A stretch of DNA of 37,148 nucleotides, from positions 1 to 37,148 of the forward strand of contig JALORC010000070.1 of the NCBI GenBank assembly GCA_025459175.1, written 5' to 3'. This stretch comes from Planctomycetota bacterium (GTDB lineage Bacteria; Planctomycetota; UBA1135; UBA2386). This document shows, piece after piece, positions 24,357-31,919 of this stretch. The position numbers and the translations under genes are program-made. The notes below the pieces were generated by a model. That model was not told where the DNA came from. It saw only the letters and a list, made by a program, of their open reading frames with translations, and ran no database searches. Positions within the stretch are counted from its first letter, which is position 1. Each line of letters begins with the position of its first letter.

Positions 24357-24384
24357 CAGCACCTCCTTCGTCATCACCACCGCC
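24357..24384. repeat. 28-bp intergenic element, copy 1
   Basis: This sequence, beginning CAGCACCTCC and ending TCATCACCACCGCC, recurs at 36792-36819 with one mismatch. It lies in the divergent gap 46 bases upstream of the lipoprotein ATG. Read on the minus strand it contains AAGGAGGTG, a perfect Shine-Dalgarno-like string, which is unusual in this window. The flanks of the two copies do not match. Confidence 0.6.
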
Positions 24385-24429
24385 GTCGTCGCGTCTCGAT
24401 TCGCCGAGCCTGCGATAGTGTTGCGATCG

Positions 24430-25056
24430 ATGCCCGCCCGCTGCCGCCTCGCCGTCATTGTCGTGTTCGCGTTCGCCGCCAGCTGCGGCACGCGCCCGAC
24501 GGAAACGTCGGCGCCAACCGAGCCAGCCGCGCCCTCCGCGCCGCCGGCACCGCCGGTGCCCGGCAACCCGCTGGTAGGCACCCGGATCGACCTGTCGGAG
24601 CTGCGCTGGCTGGTGCCCGTCGAAGGCCACGACTTCGCCGCACACCGCCTGACGCTGCTGCGGTGGTGGACCGTGCAGTGCCCGTTCTGCGCCGACAGTC
24701 TGCCGGCACTCGCGGCGCTCGGCGAACGGTTCGGTCCACGCGGGCTCGGGCTCGTCGGTGTGTTCCATCCGAAGCAAACGCGGCCGCCAACCGACAGCGC
24801 CGTCACCGCGGCGGCGCGGGCACTCGGCTTCGGCGGCGCGATCGCCAGCGACGATCGTTGGCTCGCGCTCGAGTCGTTGCGCCGCCGTGGCGGTCTCACC
24901 GCGGCGACCAGCATCTCGGTACTCGTCGACGCGACCGGCATCGTGCGCTGGGTGCATGCCGGGCCGCGGTTGCACCCTGATACCTATCCCGACCGAGTGG
25001 ATGCGGATCGATCGTTCCACGAGCTCGAGCAGTTGCTCGCGGCCACACTGCGCTGA
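24430..25056 (+). CDS. TlpA/thioredoxin-like lipoprotein
   Basis: A 208-residue protein with a short signal sequence and lipobox-like FAASC (acylated Cys19), a Pro/Ala/Thr-rich spacer (20-46), and a thioredoxin-like domain. The domain has LTLLRWWTVQCPFCADSLPAL (active-site Cys84-Pro-Phe-Cys87), GLGLVGVFHPKQTR, and SISVLVDATGIVRWVHAG with the expected strand before the C-terminal helix. This is the plan of membrane-anchored TlpA/ResA-like thiol oxidoreductases working outside the cytoplasm. The ATG at 24430 is ten bases after GATAGT, a possible -10 box; the frame is open upstream, but only this start gives a lipoprotein signal. The divergent neighbour is a thioredoxin-fold protein lacking one Cys, so the two may work in the same compartment; that is inference. 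The 220 bases after the stop, up to the convergent FG-GAP gene, hold no supported gene. Confidence 0.85.
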   Translation: MPARCRLAVIVVFAFAASCGTRPTETSAPTEPAAPSAPPAPPVPGNPLVGTRIDLSELRWLVPVEGHDFAAHRLTLLRWWTVQCPFCADSLPALAALGERFGPRGLGLVGVFHPKQTRPPTDSAVTAAARALGFGGAIASDDRWLALESLRRRGGLTAATSISVLVDATGIVRWVHAGPRLHPDTYPDRVDADRSFHELEQLLAATLR

Positions 25057-25276
25057 CCGCCAGCGGGATCAGAATCGAAACGGCAGCCTCAGTTCGGACC
25101 GCGGCGTGCTCGGTTGCAAGCCGTCGACACGCACTGGGGAGATTCCCCCCACGCACAGACCGCCCTGCTGCACTGGGCCTGCGCGCCTGCCAGAAGGCGA
25201 TCGGCTCGGGGTGTGGCGGGAAGATGGGCACCCCGCACCGCAATGACGGCGGCCAGCGGGGCGCTTCCGTGCTGAC

Positions 25277-27700
25277 CTACCAGATCTCACGTGTCTCCGC
25301 TGGCGACAGCCGAAGCCGACCGTTCGGCTCGATCCACAGCGCCTGCGTTGCCAGCGACGAGCCGAACAACAAAGCCGAGTTCGGCAACTGCGTCGCGAAC
25401 GTGTTGATCCCTGGCTGCAGCGGGCGGACCCCGATGACCGCCAGCCCCGCCGGCTGGATCGCCAACTGACCCTCGATGGCAGGCAACGTCGTCGGGAGGG
25501 CCGGAGCGCCCATGGCGACCAGCCCCCACGGCAAGCTGTTCGCGGGGCCATTGGCGTGCAGATCGACGACGAACGGCGCGCCGATCGTCGGCAACCGCGG
25601 CACGTGGAACTGACGCGCGGTGTTGCGCAACCAACGGGTCGAGGTCAACACGTCGGCATCACCATCCAGGTCGACATCGGCCAGCAGCTTCGCATCGTCC
25701 AGCGCGAACGGCAGCCGAGTGAACACTCCGCCCTGGTTGCGCAACCAGACGGTGGGCACCGTGGGCAGCCCCGAGGACATGCCGAACAGCAGGACATCCG
25801 GATCGCCGTCGCCGTCCAGGTCCCCGACCCGCACGCCGCCACAGTCCGAGTTCTCGGTCGGAATGCGACCGATGGTTACATCGACGAACACACCGTTCCG
25901 CAGCTCGAGCAGCAGGTCGAGACCGGCGCGTGCCACGTAGACATCGAGATCGCCGTCGCCGTCGAAGTCCAAGGTCGCGAGCTCGCGCACGCCACTCGGC
26001 ACGGCCGGCACGAGGTCGCCGGCATCCTGCAGCGTGACGGTCGCCGTGTTGCGCAACCAACGGAAGTCGTGGATCACGTCCTGATGGCCGTCCCCCTCGA
26101 GGTCGGCGACCAGGATCGCGTGGAAGTCCGGGCTCGCGAGACGCGGCGCCGGAATCGCCAGCGAGAGCGCGGGGTCGACCTGCCCCGGACTGGCGAGCAC
26201 GGCCAGGCCACCGGGAAAGTCGCTGCAGGCCACCACGGCGCGCACCTCGCTGAGCATGGCCACCGACTTCACGTCGTGCAGCAGCCCTGGGAAGTCCCGC
26301 CAGGCGGGATCCCCTTCGGGCGCCAGCCACAGACGATCGGCAGACGCTGCGACGTGGAAGCCCAGCTGCGACGAGGGATACGACCAGAACGCGTAGTCCT
26401 CCGCGACGAACCCGTTCGGCCACCGCGGGACGCGCGACAGCGCCCCGTCGAACCGTAGGCGCCCGACCTCCGGCGCCAGGACTTCGCGCCCGAACTGCAG
26501 GCGCGCCCGCGGCACTACGGACACACCGAGGCGCGGGTTCACGACCGCCGCGTCGAGCATCTGGCCCGCGCCGACCACCCGCGAGAGCCGCAACAACCCG
26601 GTGCCGATCCAATCGACGTCGAGGTCGCCATCGAGATCCACTTCGGCGAACGGCGCCCCGACCTGCTCGTAGGCCTCGGAGTAGGTCCACTGCAACCCGT
26701 TCGGCAGCACGCTCGCGAACCCCAGAACCGTCGCGCCATCAAACAATCGTGCCTGGACCAGGAGCTGTGGCGTCGCCTGACGCCGGCGGGAAACGCCAAC
26801 CGCCTGCGCGTCGACGAGTCCGTTGGGCGGGTTCACGACCAGAGCCCAACCCGGCCGGTCGTTGCGCAACACCTGCGCCATGCGGAAATGCGGGGTGCTC
26901 AGCATGGCACGCGTGTAGGCGAGGTCCGGGTCCCCGTCGCCATCGAAGTCCCCCACCTGCAAGGCCGCTTCTTCGACTGCGATTTCGTCGTTCGGCTGGT
27001 GGATGGTCTGCGCGGGCAGGAACCCACCACCCACGCCGCCGCGAAACCACAGGATCCACGGTGTGAAAAACACCTTTGCGCTGCATACCACGTCGAGCCG
27101 ACCATCCAGGTCCAGATCCGCGAGGGCCGTCGACAGCACGGGGGCCGAAAAGGGCAAAGGTATCGGTGCTGGCGCATGCACCAGAATCCCCGCTGCATTC
27201 CGCAGATGGAGGAAGCTGCCGCCAAGGCTCGCGAACAAATCGGCATCGCCATCGCCGTCGAGATCGCCGTGGAGCAGGGTCCGATAGAACAGCAGGGGCA
27301 GCGGAACAGGCGGCAAGCCGATGGTCTGCACGTTCTGCAAACCCACAGCGGCACGTCGGTACACCGCGACCGAGATGCTGCCCGGGCCGGTCTCGATCTG
27401 CACCAACTCACTACGTGCATCGCCGTCGAGGTCGACCATACAGCCCGCGATGCCGTCGGGGAGCTCGAGGTCGCGGGTGAAGAACGCCTTGCCGTCGTTG
27501 CGATACAGCACGCTGCCGAACAGCGCATCCTGGTCGCCGTCACCGTCGACGTCGCCGACGCCGCGCGCGGGGCCGGTCGGCATCACGTCGAAATGGTTGG
27601 TTTCGAGATAGGCGAAAGTCGGTGCCTGCGCGAGCAGGGCCATGGCTCCGAGCAGCACGACTCCGATTCCCCGAACGGCAGACGCAGTGTGGATCGCCAT
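25277..27700 (-). CDS. Secreted FG-GAP/VCBS repeat protein
   Basis: An 807-residue protein with a signal peptide (VRGIGVVLLGAMALLAQ). About ten calcium-binding repeats of the DxDGDGxxD type are spread through the sequence: VGDVDGDGDQDALFG, HGDLDGDGDADLFAS, LADLDLDGRLDVV, VGDFDGDGDPDLAYT, EVDLDGDLDVDWIG, TLDFDGDGDLDVYVA, VGDLDGDGDPDVLLFG and others. Such repeats form integrin-like beta-propellers; the length suggests more than one. The last 90 residues lack repeats and carry the FATQLPNSALLFG, TQALWIEP pattern shared with other secreted proteins here. Start 27700 is supported by a promoter-like sequence six bases upstream. Probably an extracellular or surface adhesion/binding protein. Confidence 0.82.
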   Translation of the reverse strand: MAIHTASAVRGIGVVLLGAMALLAQAPTFAYLETNHFDVMPTGPARGVGDVDGDGDQDALFGSVLYRNDGKAFFTRDLELPDGIAGCMVDLDGDARSELVQIETGPGSISVAVYRRAAVGLQNVQTIGLPPVPLPLLFYRTLLHGDLDGDGDADLFASLGGSFLHLRNAAGILVHAPAPIPLPFSAPVLSTALADLDLDGRLDVVCSAKVFFTPWILWFRGGVGGGFLPAQTIHQPNDEIAVEEAALQVGDFDGDGDPDLAYTRAMLSTPHFRMAQVLRNDRPGWALVVNPPNGLVDAQAVGVSRRRQATPQLLVQARLFDGATVLGFASVLPNGLQWTYSEAYEQVGAPFAEVDLDGDLDVDWIGTGLLRLSRVVGAGQMLDAAVVNPRLGVSVVPRARLQFGREVLAPEVGRLRFDGALSRVPRWPNGFVAEDYAFWSYPSSQLGFHVAASADRLWLAPEGDPAWRDFPGLLHDVKSVAMLSEVRAVVACSDFPGGLAVLASPGQVDPALSLAIPAPRLASPDFHAILVADLEGDGHQDVIHDFRWLRNTATVTLQDAGDLVPAVPSGVRELATLDFDGDGDLDVYVARAGLDLLLELRNGVFVDVTIGRIPTENSDCGGVRVGDLDGDGDPDVLLFGMSSGLPTVPTVWLRNQGGVFTRLPFALDDAKLLADVDLDGDADVLTSTRWLRNTARQFHVPRLPTIGAPFVVDLHANGPANSLPWGLVAMGAPALPTTLPAIEGQLAIQPAGLAVIGVRPLQPGINTFATQLPNSALLFGSSLATQALWIEPNGRLRLSPAETREIW

Positions 27701-27706
27701 GTCCTG

Positions 27707-27736
27707 ACAATGAGGGCGTGCGCCACCCAGCGTCAA
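27707..27736 (-). promoter_or_regulatory. Candidate promoter of the FG-GAP gene
   Basis: On the minus strand: TTGACG (27736-27731, five of six to consensus), an 18-base spacer, then CATTGT (27712-27707), followed by six bases and the ATG at 27700. The geometry matches the predicted antitoxin promoter, suggesting a leaderless transcript. Prediction only. Confidence 0.4.
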
Positions 27737-27797
27737 CTACTTGAATGAGCACCGGAGTCGCGCGGCGCGCTCGTGCGTCGTGATCGGCTGGCCTGAC

Positions 27798-29993
27798 TCA
27801 GCCGCCGAGCTGTAGTTCGAGCACGGAGCTCACCGACGGGGCCGCCAGCAGGACCACGACCGGATCGGTTTGCAGGAGCACCATCGAGTCCGGCACATCG
27901 TGCCAGTCCGGCGCGAACCGGTACACGACGCTGAACGACCTGCCGTCGTCCACCGAGCAGAAGATCGCGGCGCGCCGCCCGTCGCGGAATGCCGGTGCAT
28001 TGTCTGCCGCGCAGAGCGCGAGCAGGTGACCGCGGGGCAACACGAGGATCTGCCGGATCTGACAGTCGTGCTCGACCGGCAAGCGACGGAACTCCGGTGG
28101 GCGCGACAAGCCCGCGCGGAACGCGACGAGGCCATTGCCCTCCGGCAGGTCGGTGCCGCAATGCACCGCCTCGGCGGTGGGTGCGATCGCGGTGTAGCCG
28201 GACCAGCCACGGCGCACGAGTCGGGGGCGTCCGCCGTCCTTGGTGACGTACAGGCGTCGCTCATCGGCGATGTCGCCCGTCGTGATCGCGATGGAGCCAC
28301 CTTGCAGCGCCTGCACGACGTGGACGTGACGGGCGGCGCGCAGATGGGACGTGTGCAGGAACGAGCGACCACCGTCCGCGCTGCGATACAGGTGGGCACA
28401 GCGCGCGCCCGGGAACACGCCGTATTCCCCGATCACGATCCCGGCCGCCGATTGCGAGATGCCGGCAGTGCGCACGAACGAGCGGGGATCCGAGAGTTCG
28501 AGCACGATCGTGGTCCCGGATCCGTCGAAGCGGCGGAGTTTCCCGTCCTCGAACCCGAACAGGAGGGCGTCGTCGGTCGCGTGCAGGCAGCTCGGCGTCC
28601 CGGTCGTCTCGACCCGGTCGACGATGCGTGGTGCGTGATCGATGGTCGGGCGGTGCACCAGGGCATTGCCTTCGAGCGACCAGATCGATCCGTCCCGCGG
28701 ATCGGTCGCGGCGATCATCCCGATTGCCGCCACCGCCGTGACCTTCGCGAGCGCCGTGCGATCGACGAAGTGTCCCTCCCGCTCGATCATCGCGGGTAGG
28801 CGAGGGGCGAAGATGCGCGGTGTGAAGCGGGCGTGGAAACGTTCGCGGGCCTTGATCATCGCTTCGCTGACGGCGACGCGCGCCGCTTTGACCTGCTCAC
28901 GCAGCCGGCTGCTCTCGGGCGCCGGCAAGTGGGGTGCGTGCAGGCAGCCCGAGCAGAATGTCGTACCGCGCCGCGACAGGTGCGCGGAACGCAGCTTCTG
29001 CATGGGCGTGCCGTTCCAGATGTCGACCGGATCCTGGTACAGCACGTTGCCGAGCGAGTAGTCGGTCGGGATGCAGCAGGGGAAGACCTCGCCCGTGTAC
29101 ATGACGGTGAAGTTCTGCGCGAGAAACCAGCACAGCCCCTGACCCTCGATGGTCATCGGCACCTTGTCGCGCAGTGGCCGCGCCAAGGTCGGTGGCTGGC
29201 CGAACTCGCTGAGGAACAGGTTGATCCCGCCGTCGAGGGCGGCTTGCCTGGCTTCGGCGAAGGACTGCTGGATCTGCTGCTCGGTCCAGACCGACGACGG
29301 CTCTTCCTCCGGGATCGGCTTCTCCTCGTGCCGAAGCCGCTGGAACACCACCCCGTCCACCGTGCCGAGTGCGGCAGCGAAACGAACGAAATCGGCGAGG
29401 TGCGGCACGTTCGAGGCCATCACGATGGCCGAGACCGACAGCAGTACGCCGTCCGGTTCCGCCTGGCGCGTCTCGCAGACCGCGCGCAGGTTGCCGAACA
29501 CGCGCTCGTACTTCGCACCCAACCGGATCCGCTCGTAGATCTCGGGTCTGTGGCTGTCGAGAGAGATGTTCAGGTGATCGAGGGTGCGGCGTGATTCCCG
29601 GTAGAGATCGCGTGTCAGCAGGGTGCCGTTCGTCACCGCATCGACGCGCACTTCGTTGCGCAGCGCCTGCTGCATCAACAGCTCGTAGTCGACTGCCAGT
29701 GGTTCGGCGCCGGCGGTCGTGAGCACCAGCTTGCGTGCCGTCGGCAGCAGCTCGTTGGTCACGTGCATCAGGGCATCGGCATCGAGGCGATTGGTCCCTT
29801 GCGCCAGATTGCGCGGGCACATGATGCAGCGCAGATTGCAGATGTCGGTGTGGTTCAGCGTGACGACTTCGGGAAGGCCGCGATAGATCGTGCGCCGGGC
29901 CGTGACGTCTTCACGCAGGAGCAGGCTGTTGGCGGACTTCAGCGATGCCAGTGCGGCGCCTTGGGTGCGGCGAGTCGGCAGGTGTTGCGTCAT
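27798..29993 (-). CDS. Radical SAM/SPASM protein fused to a BNR-type beta-propeller
   Basis: 731 residues, no signal peptide. Residues about 40-290 are a radical SAM barrel: the cluster motif CNLRCIMC (Cys52, Cys56, Cys59, spacing CX3CX2C), the SAM-binding-like TTAGAEP at 92-98, and LDHLNISLDSH. A SPASM-like domain follows, with Cys288, Cys306, Cys307, Cys347 and Cys350 around the typical FPCCIPTDYSLGNVLYQD and FCSGC, expected to hold extra Fe-S clusters. A helical linker (358-395) joins a beta-rich part (about 405-731) with Asp-box-like hairpins: RSADGGRSF (537-545), TKDGGRPRL and SVDDGRSFSV (680-689). This suggests a six- or seven-bladed propeller. SPASM enzymes usually modify peptides or proteins; the propeller could present the substrate. 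I see no candidate precursor peptide next to the gene. The ATG at 29993 was chosen because the upstream open frame is non-native. Confidence 0.85.
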   Translation of the reverse strand: MTQHLPTRRTQGAALASLKSANSLLLREDVTARRTIYRGLPEVVTLNHTDICNLRCIMCPRNLAQGTNRLDADALMHVTNELLPTARKLVLTTAGAEPLAVDYELLMQQALRNEVRVDAVTNGTLLTRDLYRESRRTLDHLNISLDSHRPEIYERIRLGAKYERVFGNLRAVCETRQAEPDGVLLSVSAIVMASNVPHLADFVRFAAALGTVDGVVFQRLRHEEKPIPEEEPSSVWTEQQIQQSFAEARQAALDGGINLFLSEFGQPPTLARPLRDKVPMTIEGQGLCWFLAQNFTVMYTGEVFPCCIPTDYSLGNVLYQDPVDIWNGTPMQKLRSAHLSRRGTTFCSGCLHAPHLPAPESSRLREQVKAARVAVSEAMIKARERFHARFTPRIFAPRLPAMIEREGHFVDRTALAKVTAVAAIGMIAATDPRDGSIWSLEGNALVHRPTIDHAPRIVDRVETTGTPSCLHATDDALLFGFEDGKLRRFDGSGTTIVLELSDPRSFVRTAGISQSAAGIVIGEYGVFPGARCAHLYRSADGGRSFLHTSHLRAARHVHVVQALQGGSIAITTGDIADERRLYVTKDGGRPRLVRRGWSGYTAIAPTAEAVHCGTDLPEGNGLVAFRAGLSRPPEFRRLPVEHDCQIRQILVLPRGHLLALCAADNAPAFRDGRRAAIFCSVDDGRSFSVVYRFAPDWHDVPDSMVLLQTDPVVVLLAAPSVSSVLELQLGG

Positions 29994-30199
29994 GTTGTCG
30001 GACTGCGGTCGGGGCGTGGCCCGGGATCGGTGACTGGAGCGAGATGCATGGACGCCGGATCGTGGACGCAGCCAGCCCGCCCCTCGGATACCCGAAGACC
30101 TCGGACCAACCATGACAACAGCAGGGCGGGGCTGGTGCGACGCATCGCAGCCGCGCACTCTACCGGCAGTCCCCCTCGTCACCCCTCGCCGCCCTTCGC

Positions 30200-31330
30200 A
30201 TGGTCATCGCCACCCCCTCGCTTCGCTCGCTGTGCAGTCTGCTGATCGCCATCGTCACCGGCCCAACCCTGGCCGTGCCGGCCCAGGAGCCCGTGCCCGC
30301 CGCCGACGCGGAACTGTGCGGCCACAAGATCGGCTTGCCATCCGCCGGCTGGAAGGGGTCGGGGACCAAGTCGGGACTGGCGGCGCCGTGGCAGACCCTC
30401 GCGCCGATCGAACACGAGGGCGGCACCCGACTCGAGGTCGCGATCCTGCCGAAGCAGAGCGCGCGCACCTTCGACGCGAAGTCCACCTTCGCGGACGTGC
30501 TGGCCGACGCTTCGCGCAAGGTCCTGAGCACCTACGAACGACCGTTCACCACGCAGCATGGCACCGGCCGCCAGTTCGAACTGAACACGAAGCGCGGCGA
30601 CGCCGAGTCCTGGCTGCTCGCCCGCTGGACGCCTCTCGCCGACGGCTCGCTGCTCCTCGTCCGCGTGACCGACGACTGCGAGGGGCTCGAGATCGAGCGC
30701 AAGTCGACGTTCGCCAGGCAGGCGATCGAGCAGCTGCGCCTCGACGACCAGCCGATCGAATGGAAGGACGGCGAAGAAGGACACCTTCGCACCGGCACGG
30801 TAGCCGTCACTTTGCAACCGCCGAGCGGCTGGAAGGAGCTGCGACTCGCGCACGTCGGCGGCCTGATCTGGACGGCTCCAGAGGGCCAGGACGAGATCAT
30901 CGTCTCCGTCTATCCCGACTCGTTCACCACCATCGAGGAAATGCGGTCGACGGTGGAAATCACCATGCGCTACCAGGGTGACAAGGTGCGCCTGCTCTCC
31001 CAGGGCGAGATCGCAGGTACACCGGACTCGTGGGAGTTCGTCGTCGCGCAGTCGCAGCGCCGCGAACCGGACTGGACGCGCCGGCTGCTGTATGCGCGTG
31101 GCAAGCGCATCGTGTCGGTGTTCTTCAAGTTCGAGGTGAAGCAGGTCGGCGATGAGCCGTCGGCGGCCCAGAAGCAGCTCATGAACGATCTGTTGACGAC
31201 CTTGCGGGTCGAAGCGATCGAGAACGCCAGCGGCAACAAGCCTGCACCGACCAAGAAGCCCGAGCAGCCCGCGAAGCCAGGCAAGCCCACGAAGCCGGAG
31301 AAACAGAAGAAGGCCGCCGGGCCCAGGTGA
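30200..31330 (+). CDS. Secreted protein with two related PsbP/Mog1-like domains and a Lys/Pro tail
   Basis: A 376-residue protein with a signal peptide (LCSLLIAIVTGPTLAVPAQ). The mature region appears duplicated: the first half starts KIGLPSAGWKG and ends TFARQAIEQLRL; the second starts VAVTLQPPSGWKEL and ends LMNDLLTTLRV. Each begins with a short GW-containing strand and ends in an amphipathic helix, the pattern of small alpha-beta domains such as PsbP/Mog1; this fold assignment is a guess. The last 40 residues are rich in Lys and Pro (PTKKPEQPAKPGKPTKPEK) and would be extended and positively charged, perhaps to bind anionic surface polymers. The gene is divergent from the radical SAM gene across 206 bases and converges with a small membrane-protein gene. 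Confidence 0.75.
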   Translation: MVIATPSLRSLCSLLIAIVTGPTLAVPAQEPVPAADAELCGHKIGLPSAGWKGSGTKSGLAAPWQTLAPIEHEGGTRLEVAILPKQSARTFDAKSTFADVLADASRKVLSTYERPFTTQHGTGRQFELNTKRGDAESWLLARWTPLADGSLLLVRVTDDCEGLEIERKSTFARQAIEQLRLDDQPIEWKDGEEGHLRTGTVAVTLQPPSGWKELRLAHVGGLIWTAPEGQDEIIVSVYPDSFTTIEEMRSTVEITMRYQGDKVRLLSQGEIAGTPDSWEFVVAQSQRREPDWTRRLLYARGKRIVSVFFKFEVKQVGDEPSAAQKQLMNDLLTTLRVEAIENASGNKPAPTKKPEQPAKPGKPTKPEKQKKAAGPR

Positions 31331-31348
31331 GGGACGCGGGGATCGACT

Positions 31349-31774
31349 TCAGGCCGGCTCGGCGACCGCGCTCGTTCGCTGCTGTTCGCCCAGCAGCTGC
31401 AGTTTGATCGCCGCGAGCCACACTATCATCACCGGCGGCAGGATCACGTGGAACGGCGTGGCGAGCCAATGCGGGTCGCCTTGCCAGGCGGCATCGAACC
31501 ATTTGTTGAAGGTGCCATAACCGCCGAGCCAGGCGAGGTTCACCGAAAAGCGGCCCGGCAGCACCACCACCATGCCGCAGGCCAGCGCCGGCACCATCAA
31601 GATCTGCAGTCGCTCTGCGGCCAGTGCCCATCCCGAACGCATCGCCGCGAGCATTGCCTCGGGCAATGGTTGGCGCGACTCGAGGACCTTGAACGCCGTT
31701 CGGTGGCGGAACGCCCAGCCTGACCACGGCGTCGCCGGGGAAGCGAGGGCCTGCCGACCCCACCGATCCCGCAC
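31349..31774 (-). CDS. Hypothetical small membrane protein
   Basis: 141 residues if the GTG at 31774 is used (an in-frame TAA lies two codons upstream), or 100 residues from the ATG at 31651. Both versions keep the hydrophobic core: RLQILMVPALACGMVVVLPG, then LAWLGGYGTFNKWFDAAWQG, then a third helix FHVILPPVMIVWLAAIKLQLL before a short polar tail. Trp is abundant in the loop between helices (KWFDAAW, DPHWLATP). I do not recognise the family. The upstream part (SGWAFRHRTAFKVLESRQP) also looks coding, so I favour the longer form. It converges with the duplicated-domain gene, 18 bases apart. Confidence 0.5.
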   Translation of the reverse strand: MRDRWGRQALASPATPWSGWAFRHRTAFKVLESRQPLPEAMLAAMRSGWALAAERLQILMVPALACGMVVVLPGRFSVNLAWLGGYGTFNKWFDAAWQGDPHWLATPFHVILPPVMIVWLAAIKLQLLGEQQRTSAVAEPA

Positions 31775-31919
31775 TCGTTACCGCCGCGGAACACAGCCCC
31801 TCGCGAGCGCAACCCCGACCACGATCCGCCCTGCCCACACCGGCTCGGCCCCTGGTTTGCCTCTACACCGGCGTTGCACGCTCCCCAGACCTTCGCCGCA
31901 ACCCGCTGAGCCGACCGCC

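Noticed and set aside
24357..24375. Similarity of the 28-bp element (plus strand CACCTCCTT) to the 3' tail of 16S rRNA
   Set aside because: Only nine bases match, and the second copy breaks the match; no rRNA context is present.
22778..24418. A 546-codon plus-strand frame over the thioredoxin-fold gene
   Set aside because: The minus strand has a signal peptide, thioredoxin fold and TPR-like helices; the plus reading is compositional shadow.
25057..25276. Minus-strand reading ending RSELRLPFRF, like the end of a secreted protein
   Set aside because: It has no start or upstream domain, since the frame runs antisense through the FG-GAP gene end; too little to call a pseudogene.
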